Assembly: GCA_030278955.1 (NCBI GenBank)
Contig: JAOANR010000004.1
Coordinates: forward strand, 17,918,526 to 17,982,525
Source: Hygrophila difformis
Taxonomy: Eukaryota; Streptophyta; Magnoliopsida; Lamiales; Acanthaceae
Length of the DNA stretch: 64,000 bases
Direction: 5' to 3'
Shown in pieces: positions 1 to 10,601 of the stretch (its first letter is position 1; every line of letters begins with the position of its first letter). Made by a program: the position numbers and the translations under genes. The notes under the pieces were generated by a model. The model saw nothing but the letters and a program-made list of their open reading frames with translations, did not search any database and was not told the origin of the DNA.

Positions 1-2250
1 AAAAGACAGCTCCCCATCAGGATGAAGGGGTATGGATCAAGAATTCCCGGCTCTTGGTGAACCACTCGTGTGTTCACTTCCTTCCGGGTGATTATGAAAT
101 ACAAACTAATGAAACGAACTAATAAATTAGTTTGTTCCGGATGCACTCACTCAGGACTCAAAAATAGGCTTTGGCAGGAGATGATAGCAGTTGAAAGAAA
201 ACTCAACCCTATCTTAGAAAATAACCAAGGCCTGGATGATGTTCCTCTAAAATTATTTATTACACTGTATTTGAGTCCAAGTGGACCCCATCTCGGTAAT
301 ATTTAATCTTAGATTCCCAACAAACAGCAGTTTTGGAAAATAATGGATTTGAAAATCATTCCCTAAACAGGTACTAGACTCTCAATTAAAACACAGATCC
401 TTTCAGTCTAGGTGAGACCTAATCGCTGACTCTGCTTCTAATTTCCCAAAATCAACCCTTGACAGAATATGAATTAGTCATAACTGAAGAATTTATCCCT
501 TACTCAGATCCGGATTTTATAAAGGAAGTTTTTATTGGAAATTTAATATGCATTATCTATTTAAGATCTAGACTTCTATTGTCCAAGGGAAGGATCCCAA
601 AATAGTATAGATCACAATAGTACATAATATTATCATGCATAAGGATATATGGAAGTGCAAAATTAATTGACCCAAAATATAGAGGTAGGTCTAGACAGAA
701 AGTGAAATGCAGATATGAAGTGGTCAGGGGACCAAAGTTATGGCAGAATAATCGGGTGGACTGTAAACATCTACTATCCAGTTTCCCAATTACTCGGATG
801 AAGCGAATTTAGACAGGTGAAACCCTAAAATGGCAGTGTCGCTACCAGTTGGGCCCCTACTGTCTGTGAATTCAGAGAAAAACCTACATGCTTCCTCTCT
901 GCAACTCTTATCAGCTAATGTTGACAGACATTAGCAGAGTTTTGTTACAGATTGGAATTCGGGTTTGTGTCGCGGACCGTGGGTCCGCGACAGAAGTGCC
1001 TCGCGACTAGGAATTTCAGAATATTAGGACAAGTGCCCCTAGACACCCATGTCGCGGAACAGCCTTCCTGTCGCTAGACGTGGTCTCGCGACAGGAAGAG
1101 GTTAGCGACATGGATGGTTCAGGACACGAGTCAGTAAAAGGTAAAAGTGAACAGTGGCATGCAAACAGCGTGATCTCACCCTATTTCCGATTAAAAAAGC
1201 ATTTCTAAGCTGAAATAACCAAACAGAATTCAAAATCTACAAGAGCATGCTTGAACAAAAAAAATAAATCTAACTAAAACAATATTAAAAAAAAGGGAGC
1301 ATAATACTAATCTAGGGTTTGATCACACACGAAACATGCATATTATCCTCAATAGAAGAAAACAGTAAGCATAACAACAAGGAAATGGGGGTCAAATGAC
1401 CCAAAAAGAAAAAAATAAAAGCGGTAATCCATGGGTTGTGAAACCCATTTCATGGTTTTGGGACACATTGGATGAATATTTTCTCATTTTATTAAATAGT
1501 TTGTTAATACCCATCATTTGGGTAATACAAACCCTAAAATCAAGCTTATCAACAAAAATAAAACTGTGAACAGTGGCTACTTATGCTATTTAAAACAAGA
1601 ACATAGATCAAAGCTGATCTAAACTAAGCTTACTGCAAAAATTAAATAATACAAAAAAAGAAATAAACCTAAACTAAGAACTACCTAGAGAGATTCTCCA
1701 AATTGTGTCTTCAAGGGAATGAATTTTCTAACTCTTAGCTCAAAGGAATCACCTCATATTTATAGAAGTGAAACCCCAGGCCCATGGGCCTTGATCTGAG
1801 GCCCGTGTCGCAAGTCATCACACACATCTCAGCCATGTCGCGGATCACGTGATGTGGCGCGAACTGAGGCATTATGCTGCAAAGCTTCTCGACTGGGTCT
1901 GGTCTTCAACTCTGTGTCGCTAGCCATACTCCTGTTGCGAGACCATGGTTCGCGCCACGGGGCTAGCGACAGGGGTCTGGGGTCAGTTTCTTCTTCATCA
2001 TGCTGGTGTGGCGCGGAACCCTCCTGTGTCGCTAGCCATGGTCTCGCGCCACGGACCTAGCGACAGGATGTCCCAGGACTGGTTCCTTTGCGTTTCATCA
2101 TTGTGGCGCTAGCCTGCCCCCTGTCGCGGGACCATGCTTAGCGTCAGGATGCCAGTCTCGCGACTGGCTCGCCTTATTGGGCCTGATGGGCCGGAACATG
2201 TATTTTTGTGGGTTTTTCTCTCTTTTCCCATCTTTTTGTATTTTGTGGGC
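1..2250 (-). mobile_element. Truncated Athila-type LTR (copy C)
   Basis: Nearly identical to 3553 onward in the next LTR and to 18009 onward in the right LTR, so the window opens inside a third LTR copy. It matches the others until the GTGGGC at 2245-2250, then breaks off about 260 bp before the terminus seen in the complete copies and joins a primer-binding-site remnant. It carries the short form of the LTR: the 1.05 kb block present in the right copy is absent. Orientation is minus, the same as gag-pol. By eye it differs from the other copies at scattered single bases. Confidence 0.9.
1757..1764 (-). promoter_or_regulatory. LTR TATA box (copy C)
   Basis: On the minus strand this reads TATAAATA. 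It lies just downstream of a CG-rich palindrome cluster. The same box is at the matching place in the other two LTRs. The LTR is truncated, but this U3 core promoter remains. Confidence 0.6.
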
Positions 2251-2260
2251 AACGGCGCCA
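2248..2260 (-). other. Orphan primer-binding-site remnant between two LTRs
   Basis: The minus strand reads TGGCGCCGTTGCC, the first 13 bases of the tRNA-Asp-type PBS found complete at 16697-16714. It directly follows the end of the LTR at 2261-6046 and is then fused to the interior of another LTR, with GGC shared at the joint. A PBS here means that this LTR also served as the 5' LTR of a second element whose inside is now deleted. Confidence 0.85.
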
Positions 2261-5200
2261 TGAAACTTTTGACAATTTCGCAACACGAGTATTTTCTAAT
2301 AAAATATATCAGGATTGAATTTATTGAATGAAAAGAGTTATGATTCACGGGAAAGGGGTTTAAGGATATATTCCACTTTTTTATTACTCATGTGGGGTGC
2401 TTTGATTTCAAATAGCGCTATGGACCTCCCTGGCATGAAACTTTTGACAACTTTCACGGTGCGGCCGGGATAGATAGTTCAATCTTGACCTTCAGTCTGT
2501 CACACTGAAGGTCCCTGGCCATAGGCATCGTGAAATTTATCATAGTTTCATGTCATGAAGATCCTTGCCAAGAAACTTTTGACACGTCCACTTTACATGA
2601 ATATTTTCTGAAAAATCATAATCCTGGTTTTTGATTTTATTTAATGAAACCGATTTATGATGGCGGAGTTAGGATTAGGGATATATTTATAGGTTGTCAT
2701 GTTTTTATTTACTCGTGTTAAGAAACTGTGCCCCCGAAAGCGCACGGAGTCAAAAATTGCAGTATTTATAGTAAGACCGGATCGTTCACTGGAGGATGTG
2801 CGATAGAAGCAGGGCCCACGTCGTTTTACTAGATTTTCCATTCATATTGCTCCAATGGGTTTGAAAAGTGATTAACAACTACTGGCATGAATTTAAACTG
2901 AACTATAAAAGCGTTTAAATCTATTCTACACAGCAAATAAATCTATTCTAAGAAGCGGGCAAAATTATTCTAAGAATGCGATAAACACTATCCACGGAAG
3001 CAGTGAATAAGTACACTATGCCAGCTGAGAAGCTGAATCATAATGTAGACAGAAGGGACAGGGAGAAAAGAATGAAAATTGGACAAGATTTAGATACAGC
3101 AGTATTAAACTTCCATTTTTTTATACACAGATCTTTGTTTGGGATAATTCTATCAGATAGCTAATTCTCATGCTCTCAATACTGCTTTCCCTTTAACAGA
3201 CAGGTACTTACAGTGTGAGTTTACATGTTCTTAAGACCGCAAATTCTAAGATACCACAGAATCGTAACTGCCCTGGCCTGGGTATGTTACTTCATCTGTG
3301 GTGGAAAAGCAACACCCGACAAATCATTTATTGAAATGCCAAGTACTACTATCATTCCCCCATGTCACACCCATAGATTCTAATTAAGCCCTGAACTATC
3401 CCTTAACTATCAATCCTAGTAGCAGTTACGCAACTCTCAATACAACCGAGTGACCTCTAGAGAAAGCAGTTGAAAGTAAGCGGTAAACAAAAGCGTTAAA
3501 GAAAGTAGTTAAAACCTATCACTCAGAAGTTTTGAAGGTCTGACCCTGGTAGTAAAAGACAGCTCCCCATCAGGATGAAGGGGTATGGATCAAGAATTCC
3601 CGGCTCTTGGTGAACCACTCGTGTGTTCACTTCCTTCCGGGTGATTATGAAATACAAACTAATGAAACGAACTAATAAATTAGTTTGTTCCGGATGCACT
3701 CACTCAGGACTCAAAAATAGGCTTTGGCAGGAGATGATAGCAGTTGAAAGAAAACTCAACCCTATCTTTGAAAATAACCAAGGCCTGGATGATGTTCCTC
3801 TAAAATTATTTATTACACTGTATTTGAGTCCAAGTGGACCCCATCTCGGTGTAATATTTAATCTTAGATTCCCAACAAACAGCAGTTTTGGAAAATAATG
3901 GATTTGAAAATCATTCCCTAAACAGGTACTAGACTCTCAGTTAAAACACAGATCCTTTCAGTCTAGGTGAGACCTAATCGCTGACTCTGCTTCTAATTTC
4001 CCAAAATCAACCCTTGACAGAATATGAATTAGTCATAACTGAAGAATTTATCCCTTACTCAGATCCGGATTTTATAAAGGAAGTTTTTATTGGAAATTTA
4101 ATATGCATTATCTATTTAAGATCTAGACTTCTATTGTCTAAGGGAAGGATCCCAAAATAGTATAGATCACAATAGTACACAATATTATCATGCATAAGGA
4201 TATATGGAAGTGCAAAATTAATTGACCCAAAATAAAGAGGTAGGTCTAGACAGAAAGTGAAATACAGATATGAAGTGGTCAGGGGACCAAAGTTATGGCA
4301 GAATAATCGGGTGGACTGTAAACATCTACTATCCAGTTTCCCAATTACTCGGATGAAGCGAATTTAGACAGGTGAAACCCTAAAATGGCAGTGTCGCTAC
4401 CAGTTGGGCCCCTACTGTCTGTGAATTCAGAGAAAAACCTACATGCTTCCTCTCTGCAACTCTTATCAGCTAATGTTGACAGACATTAGCAGAGTTTTGT
4501 TACAGATTGGAATTCGGGTTTGTGTCGCGGACCGTGGGTCCGCGACAGAAGTGCCTCGCGACTAGGAATTTCAGAATATTAGGACAAGTGCCCCTAGACA
4601 CCCATGTCGCGGAACAGCCTTCCTGTCGCTAGACGTGGTCTCGCGACAGGAAGAGGTTAGCGACATGGATGGTTCAGGACACGAGTCAGTAAAAGGTAAA
4701 AGTGAACAGTGGCATGCAAACAGCGTGATCTCACCCTATTTCAGATTAAAAAAGCATTTCTAAGCAAAAATAACCAAACAGAATTCAAAATCTACAAGAG
4801 CATGCTTGAACAAAAAAAATAAATCTAACTAAAACAATATTAAAAAAAAAGGGAGCATAATCCTAATCTAGGGTTTGATCACACACGAAACATGCATACT
4901 ATCCTCAATAGAAGAAAATAGTAAGCATAACAACAAGGAAATGGGGGTCAAATGACCCCAAAAGAAAAATAAAAGCGGTAATCCATGGGTTGTGAAACCC
5001 ATTTCATGGTTTTGGGACACATTGGATGAATATTTTCCCATTTTATTAAATAGTTTGTTAATACCCATCATTTGGGCAATACAAACCCTAAAATCAAGCT
5101 TATCAACAAAAATAAAACTGTGAACAGTGGCTACTTATGCTATTTAAAACAAGAACATAGATCAAAGCTGATCTAAACTAAGCTTACTGCAAAAATTAAA

Positions 5201-6046
5201 TAATACAAAAAAAAGAAATAAACCTAAACTAAGAACTACCTAGAGAGATTCTCCAAATTGTGTCTTCAAGGGAATGAATTTTCTAACTCTTAGCTCAAAG
5301 GAATCACCTCATATTTATAGAAGTGAAACCCTAGGCCCATGGGCCTTGATCTGAGGCCCGTGTCGCAAGTCATCACACACATCTCAGCCATGTCGCGGAT
5401 CACGTGATGTGACGCGAACTGAGGCATTATGCTGCAAAGCTTCTCGACTGGGTCTGGTCTTCAACTATGTGTCGCGAGACCATGGTTCGCGCCACGGGGC
5501 TAGCGACAGGGGTCTGGGGTCAGTTTCTTCTTCATCATGCCGGTGTGGCGCGGAACCCTCCTGTGTCGCTAGCCATGGTCTCGCGCCACGGACCTAGCGA
5601 CAGGATGTCCCAGGACTGGTTCCTTTGCGTTTCATCATTGTGGCGCTAGCCTGCCCCCTGTCGCGGGACCATGCTTAGCGCCAGGATGCCAGTCTCGCGA
5701 CTGGCTCGCCTTATTGGGCCTGATGGGCCGGAACATGTATTTTTGTGGTTTTTCTCTCTTTTTCCATCTTTTTGTATTTTGTGGGCTTGTTTTATTCTTT
5801 TGCCCATCTCTTTCATTCCTTTTTCTTTTCTTTTCTTTTTCTCATGTTTTTGGATTTTTCTAACATAAATGTGTAATAAAATTACATATTTATGCATTTT
5901 TCATACCAGCTCGATGTTTTTACAATTATGCATAAATCAGTCTAATTCATTTGCTTTCTTATTTGATATAAGACCGGAATGCGATCAAATGCCCGTTTTA
6001 GACACGGAAATGGATTGAAAATAATGGTCATTTCTGGCCATTATCA
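2261..6046 (-). mobile_element. Athila LTR, 3' LTR of the element (copy B)
   Basis: A 3.79 kb LTR bounded by TG...CA: plus-strand TGAAACTTTT at 2261 and ...CATTATCA at 6046. Its right end touches the polypurine tract and its left end touches a PBS remnant. It is collinear with 16715-21571 but lacks the 1.05 kb block found there, and lacks about 18 bp near 5468. It holds TATA, GGCCCA words and the TCGCGA-rich palindromes. Because copies B and C share the short form while the right LTR has the long form, B may have come from a recombination partner and not from this element's own reverse transcription. Confidence 0.9.
5312..5319 (-). promoter_or_regulatory. LTR TATA box (copy B)
   Basis: Minus strand TATAAATA, at the same place as in the other LTR copies. 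The array of TGTCGC/GCGACA half-sites lies upstream on the minus strand, at about 5360-5710. Confidence 0.6.
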
Positions 6047-6060
6047 ACATCCTCACATTT
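6047..6060 (-). other. Polypurine tract of the Athila element
   Basis: The minus strand reads AAATGTGAGGATGT and runs straight into the LTR start TGATAATGG. The second Athila-type element at 55534-55547 has almost the same tract before its LTR. A GGGGACGA word a little upstream on the minus strand is typical of the 3' end of this lineage. Confidence 0.85.
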
Positions 6061-7707
6061 AATACTGATCGTCCCCGAGCAGTCAGAGTCAATGTTCCTA
6101 AGAACACGGACTCTACATGTTCAATTCATTTTCGTGGCTTCATAAATCACATTCTTTTTGGATTGGGATAAGACAAGCGAAAACTACAAGTATTAAGTTC
6201 CCTTGATTGCAGTGTTTAATGAAATGATACTTGCTCACTACATCGGGCCTACAAATCAAACATTATTATCAACCCTTCATGAATATCATGTTTGAAAGAT
6301 GCAAAGATTAAGGATGAGAATTAGGGGATGACATGAACATTTTTAATGAAACAGAGCCTCACTTATAAGAGAATCGGGAAATTCACTCACTCTCAATTGG
6401 GGTTTAATCAGTGAACACTCATAGTCAATTTTAATTAAATTATCCCATAAGCTTGCAATCAGACCAACTCGCCACCGGCTCATTTCTTCAAATCGAGATC
6501 ATGAGGTCTTATTCAAGGGTTATAACGGGGCATACGGTTGTAACATTGGTAGGAAAGGGAATTATTGGGCTAAGAAGTGGCAAGAATTTAATTCCATCAT
6601 AACTTGGCATATTTTTATTTAAAATTTATGATCATCAATATATTTCGTCTTTCTTTCTTTTGCTTTTCTTTTCTATTGCATGACATTAGACTATGTCTAA
6701 TTTGCTTTGTCATTTGCAATTTATTTGTGTTGAATGGAATTCAACTTTTTTTTTTTTGAATCGGTTTATAACATACCGATTAATATGGATTGATGATCAT
6801 AAGTTTAATGCCTTTGATAGAATTTATCATTGCACACTTGGGTTTGAATTTCTTGGTCTTTTTATAAGGCTGTAAATAGTATAGTGGGCTTCAAAGAAAA
6901 ATTAGGCTTAAGGCTCAAATTGGTTAATCCTAAAGGGAAAATATTTTTGGGTTTGGATTTCAAAAGAAGGCCAAAAATTTTGGTTTCTAGGTGCCTCGAT
7001 CATATGCTCGATTTCTGGGAATATGGCATGGTTTTGAATCGGTCCCAATTGCAAGTTCTAGTTTCCTTTAATCAAAATGATTCTCACATCAAAGAAAATG
7101 AATGAGTAAAGTGACTCATGGCTCAAATCTCACAAGGTTGGATTGATTCATGTCATACAATATTCTTGAATTTAATCAAAGCTTAGTTCTAACAATTTAT
7201 TCAATCAAAATCTCTAACATGCAGATTTATTACCCAATAAGCTGATCGCATCATTAAATTTTTATAGCTCAAAACCTTAGGAATTCATGTCATGCATGTT
7301 CTCAATTATATTATCCCAATTTAAAAGTTTGAAAATTCAATCACAAGCCTAAATTCAACATGTGAATTTAGAGCAGGTTTATGCATACTTTTGCTGGTCA
7401 TTTAATTTAAAGCAGTAAAGAGGCACTGTTGACATACGGAGCATGTCAACAACATATTTTTGGCCTGACAGTCACTTATTCATCTTGGACTGTCAGACAT
7501 CTTTTCAGAGAAGCAATTAAAGATTGTTGCAGATCTCAATCTTGAGTTCAATTTTGTGGAAAGCAGTAAATTACATTAATTTTAAGGAATTCCTATGCAG
7601 TTAGTGCAAACCTGCATGCAAAAGAGGAAATCCCTTATATAATGCCAATACTAGGGCATAAGGAGGAACTAGGGCATACTAGGATTCGTCTTTCCTTCTT
7701 CCTTTCC
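6061..7707 (-). mobile_element. Athila 3' noncoding region
   Basis: No supportable ORF on either strand. The stretch near 6440-6580, read on the minus strand, resembles conserved 3' noncoding sequence of Athila elements. Two adjacent hairpin-forming inverted repeats lie at 7428-7450 and 7465-7496. The rest is AT-rich. Confidence 0.6.
7428..7496. repeat. Two adjacent short inverted repeats
   Basis: GTTGACAT at 7428-7435 pairs with ATGTCAAC at 7443-7450. CTGACAGTC at 7465-7473 pairs with GACTGTCAG at 7488-7496. Both are perfect, with arms of 8 and 9 bp. They lie about 210 bp downstream of the F-box stop codon. Confidence 0.7.
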
Positions 7708-8365
7708 TCAGAACATGTATCGGAGCCAGTGGACGTAGCTGGTCAGCTCACAGCGCAGGCACCAGTCGCGGTTTCTCAGGGGTGCATGCCTCCTTCTGCA
7801 GAAAACTCGGGGTAGTTGTCCTGCAAACAAGTAAGGGGCATGATTGTCTGCCATCCACGCGAGGGTGTTGGTGGATGTGTAGGTGAAAACCTCTCGGTTG
7901 GTCACCATCCTCTCGATCATTGCAATCCCCTGATTGACCTGGCCTTCATCCATCTTGCTCATGAGCATCAGTCCGCGGGTGAGGATTGACGCTTTATGAT
8001 TGTCTTCGATGCCTGGCCGTAGTAGCTCGCATGCTTGCTCTTTGTCCCCTTCTACAAATGCCATGAGTGCTGGAACAATTTGGAGATTAAACTTTCCAGC
8101 CTCAGCGCATGTGTGCAGAAATCTTTCTTTCTGCCTCCGTATCTCCTCCTGCCAGTGCCTCACCCGAGCCGCATCCAACTCGCATCGCCTGTAGACGATG
8201 GCGAGGTTTCCTGCGTCCCTCAGCTTCGTGCAAGTTCTCCTAGCTCTGAACACTTCTTTCATTTCATCCTCCCCGATTCGGGAGAGAATTTCTCCTAGAA
8301 GCTCTAGCGGAAGGTCCATCAGCTGGGTTCCTCTGGGCACTGGGTCTGGGTTTGGAAGATTGCCC
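7708..8365 (-). CDS. F-box protein carried by the retrotransposon, main exon
   Basis: Encodes an F-box near the start (LPLELLGEILSRI, then an R.TC..L block), a helical middle resembling Sel1/TPR-like repeats (ACELL...ILTRGLMLMSKMD), and a Cys/His/Trp-rich tail with WCLRCE near the stop at 7708. This layout fits the plant F-box proteins of the At2g35280/At1g67623 type, which join SKP1 and cullin to form SCF ubiquitin ligases. The exon starts at 8365, right after a strong 3' splice site (TCTTATCTTTTCAG on the minus strand). Unspliced, the first ATG is at 8319. Joined to 9486-9553 it gives a 241-residue ORF. It sits between pol and the 3' LTR, in the env position and on the same strand as pol. 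Function and expression are inferred; the F-box assignment is by motif recognition only. Confidence 0.7.
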
Positions 8366-8434
8366 CTGAAAAGATAAGAAGTGATGAATCCAATTTTTAT
8401 ATAATTTTCAGAAATTATTCAAGTCCAGAAACCA

Positions 8435-8448
8435 ACATCCTCACATTT
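8435..8448 (-). other. Second polypurine-tract-like motif
   Basis: The minus strand reads AAATGTGAGGATGT, identical to the functional tract at 6047-6060, but here the sequence that follows is TGGTTTCTGG, not an LTR start. It lies inside the predicted F-box intron. It could be a relic of an older 3' end or a central polypurine tract. Confidence 0.6.
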
Positions 8449-9485
8449 AGAGCTTCGCTCTAGACGTGAGGTTATTAAATTTCCAACTTGAATTTTTAAT
8501 TTAAAGCATAGGTAAAATAGATTTTTAAGAAATGATAGGGGTCATTGGGCCCCTATATATTTTTAATGGGCCATTGGGCCCAAGAGTTTGATTTTCAATT
8601 TTATTAAATAAGTCCGAGGCACTTGTTGAAAATGGGATGGGACGGAATGATGGAGATGAAATGCTCGAATTTGGAATGTGCAATGGAGGAGTGGCGTAAT
8701 GGATCTGCTTTTTTGGACTGCCTGGACTGTCTTGGACAGTTAAAACATCCAAAAATTTACAAACACTATTTTTTTTTTAGTTTTTAAAGGGTTGACTTAT
8801 TTTATTTAATGAAAGTGGGATGTGAGTGGTCCCATTTTGGTTTTTGAAAAGAAAGGCAGTTGGGTGACAAAATACTGCTATTTACTCACACTACAGTTCC
8901 ATTGGGAACAAAAAGAACATAAGTCAATTATTAAATCTAAACTCTTTTTGTCTTTTTCATAAGGTCACCTTTATTAAAAAGTGGAAGCTCTCATTGAGTG
9001 TTTGTACTATGTTTCCATAAATAAAAAAACATTTATTCCCACAAGGTTGTAACATGTGGGAACAAATATGCCAAAAAGATCCTTCCATCTTAATGTTCCA
9101 AGATAACACTCAGAAACATTTATTTCAAAAGCACACACTACACAGGAAAGGAAATCAGGCACTAAACATAAACCCTAAACTCAAGAATAAAGACCAATAA
9201 TATCATGGTGTTCAAAACAACACCCCAACATTCATCAGTTTGTTTTCTTGAGTTTTAAACTTTCCGAAATTTTACTCATGACAGTTTTAAAATGGGTTTT
9301 GTAAGGATCCACAAAGGTCTCAAAACAATGCTTGCGACCGAGAACACTCAAAACCTCAAAAACTGAAAACAAAAATGCATACACACAAACCGCATCCTAA
9401 CTCTCAAAAATCAAAGTAGAGAGACAGAAGAGCAAGGAAAGAAACGAGGGAGTTATGAACAGGGGGGGAAAATTGGAGCTTCTAC

Positions 9486-9553
9486 CCTGCCCTCCGTGGT
9501 TCAGTTCTGGGTAGGGGTCCTAGATTTGGAAGCATCCTGTAAAATCGGTCCAT
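9486..9553 (-). CDS. Predicted first coding exon of the F-box gene
   Basis: ATG at 9553 (MDRFYRMLPNLG...) is the first ATG after a pyrimidine-rich, ATG-free stretch of about 120 bases on the minus strand, as expected of a plant 5' UTR. A GTAGAA donor begins at 9485. Exon 1 is 68 nt (22 codons plus 2 bases) and exon 2 begins with the last base of a codon, so splicing over the 1120-nt intron 8366-9485 stays in frame and reads on through ...PNPDPVPRG into the F-box. Chance agreement of frame is one in three, so the model is plausible but unproven. The short exon itself has no recognisable domain. Confidence 0.45.
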
Positions 9554-9703
9554 AGTTTCCCTTTGAAGAAGAGATGGTTGAGTGCGAAGAACACGGTGGT
9601 GTTCGTTCGGGAGAGCAGAGAATGAGAAAGGGGAGATGAAAAGATGAAGGCAGGATGAAACTGACGTGAGCACAGGGAAAAGAGGTGAGAAGGGGGGGAG
9701 GGG

Positions 9704-9711
9704 TTATAAAT
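9704..9711 (-). promoter_or_regulatory. TATA-like box upstream of the F-box gene
   Basis: The minus strand reads TATTTATA, followed by a CT-rich leader and then the ATG at 9553. The plus strand reads TATAAATA, so the same box could instead fire rightward. It lies directly beside the CG-palindrome block 9726-10130, the same order as in the LTR U3. Confidence 0.4.
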
Positions 9712-9725
9712 ACTGAAAAAGCTGG

Positions 9726-10130
9726 TCGCGGAACCCAGACCGTGTCGCGGAGCAGGGTTCCTCGACCAGGGCATAGCGACATTAGACATGTCGCGGGAGT
9801 GAGGTCCGGTCGCGAGGCCATGCCTCGCGCCAGGGGTCTAGTGACAGATTTCAGCGAAGAAATGAAGTCAACGGGGGAAACGTGTCGCGGAATGGAAGAC
9901 CAGTCACGAGGCCATGCCCCGCAACAGGGATTCCGCGACAGCGACAGAGAGAATTAGAGACAGATGAGAGTGCGTGTCGCTAGCCAGGCCTAGTCGCGGG
10001 GTATGGCCTCGCGACACGGTTCTGGTCCGCGACAGGGGTCTCACTGTATTAGAGAGTTGTGTCGCTATCCCTCTTCTGGCGCTAGACGTGGTCCCGCGAC
10101 ACATAAGGGGTTTAGCGACACAAAATTTTG
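9726..10130. repeat. CG-rich interrupted palindrome array inside the element
   Basis: Contains many TGTCGCGG, GTCGCTAG, TCGCGA and GCGACA words in both orientations, the same vocabulary as the LTR U3 arrays at 1805-2160, 5365-5710 and 20865-21240. It sits just upstream, on the minus strand, of a TATA-like box, as it does in the LTR. It is not an exact copy of any LTR segment. Confidence 0.7.
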
Positions 10131-10474
10131 AATTTCCAAATTCTCATGAACTGGGCCCGAGTGTGATGCTGGGCTTTGAGTTCATTTTATTTGATTTGGG
10201 CCTGAATAAATTCAGTCCAATTATTCAAAAATGCATTGGGCTGACATTAAAGTAAAATATGCCTGTAAAAATTAGGTTGGGTTAATTCCATTTGTTTGCA
10301 AAAATTATTCCGGATTTAAATTGCTTTAATTTCCGGGAATATTTTCTTAAATTCATGGAATTAATCCAACCAAGAACCTGGTTTTCCGTATTACTTCTCT
10401 GCTCCTCTTTTTGATGGTTCCAATCTTTATGCAAGACAGATAAATAAAACGCATTATATTTTCTCCAAATATCA

Positions 10475-10510
10475 ATATCCTCACATTTAGAGTCTTAGTA
10501 CTCTAAATGT
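10475..10510 (-). other. Third polypurine-tract-like motif with hairpin
   Basis: The minus strand reads AAATGTGAGGATAT at 10488-10475, followed by TGATATTTGG, resembling the junction of PPT and LTR start (TGATAATGG). It lies about 115 bp downstream of the pol stop. ACATTTAGAGT (10483-10493) and ACTCTAAATGT (10500-10510) form a perfect 11-bp hairpin over the tract. The DNA from 10474 down to about 9700 then has the order of an LTR U3: AT-rich part, GGCCCA words, CG palindromes, TATA. Confidence 0.6.
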
Positions 10511-10601
10511 TTAACTGATTTTTGGTTACTTTTTTGTTATGAAATAATGTGCTATATATATGTATATAAAAAATGAGAGATTTTTTTTTTTATGTTGTTT
10601 C

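Noticed and set aside
70..306. ORF repeated at 70, 3623 and 18078 (60-91 codons)
   Set aside because: It recurs only because the LTR is repeated; its length changes with single-base differences and it has no protein-like features.
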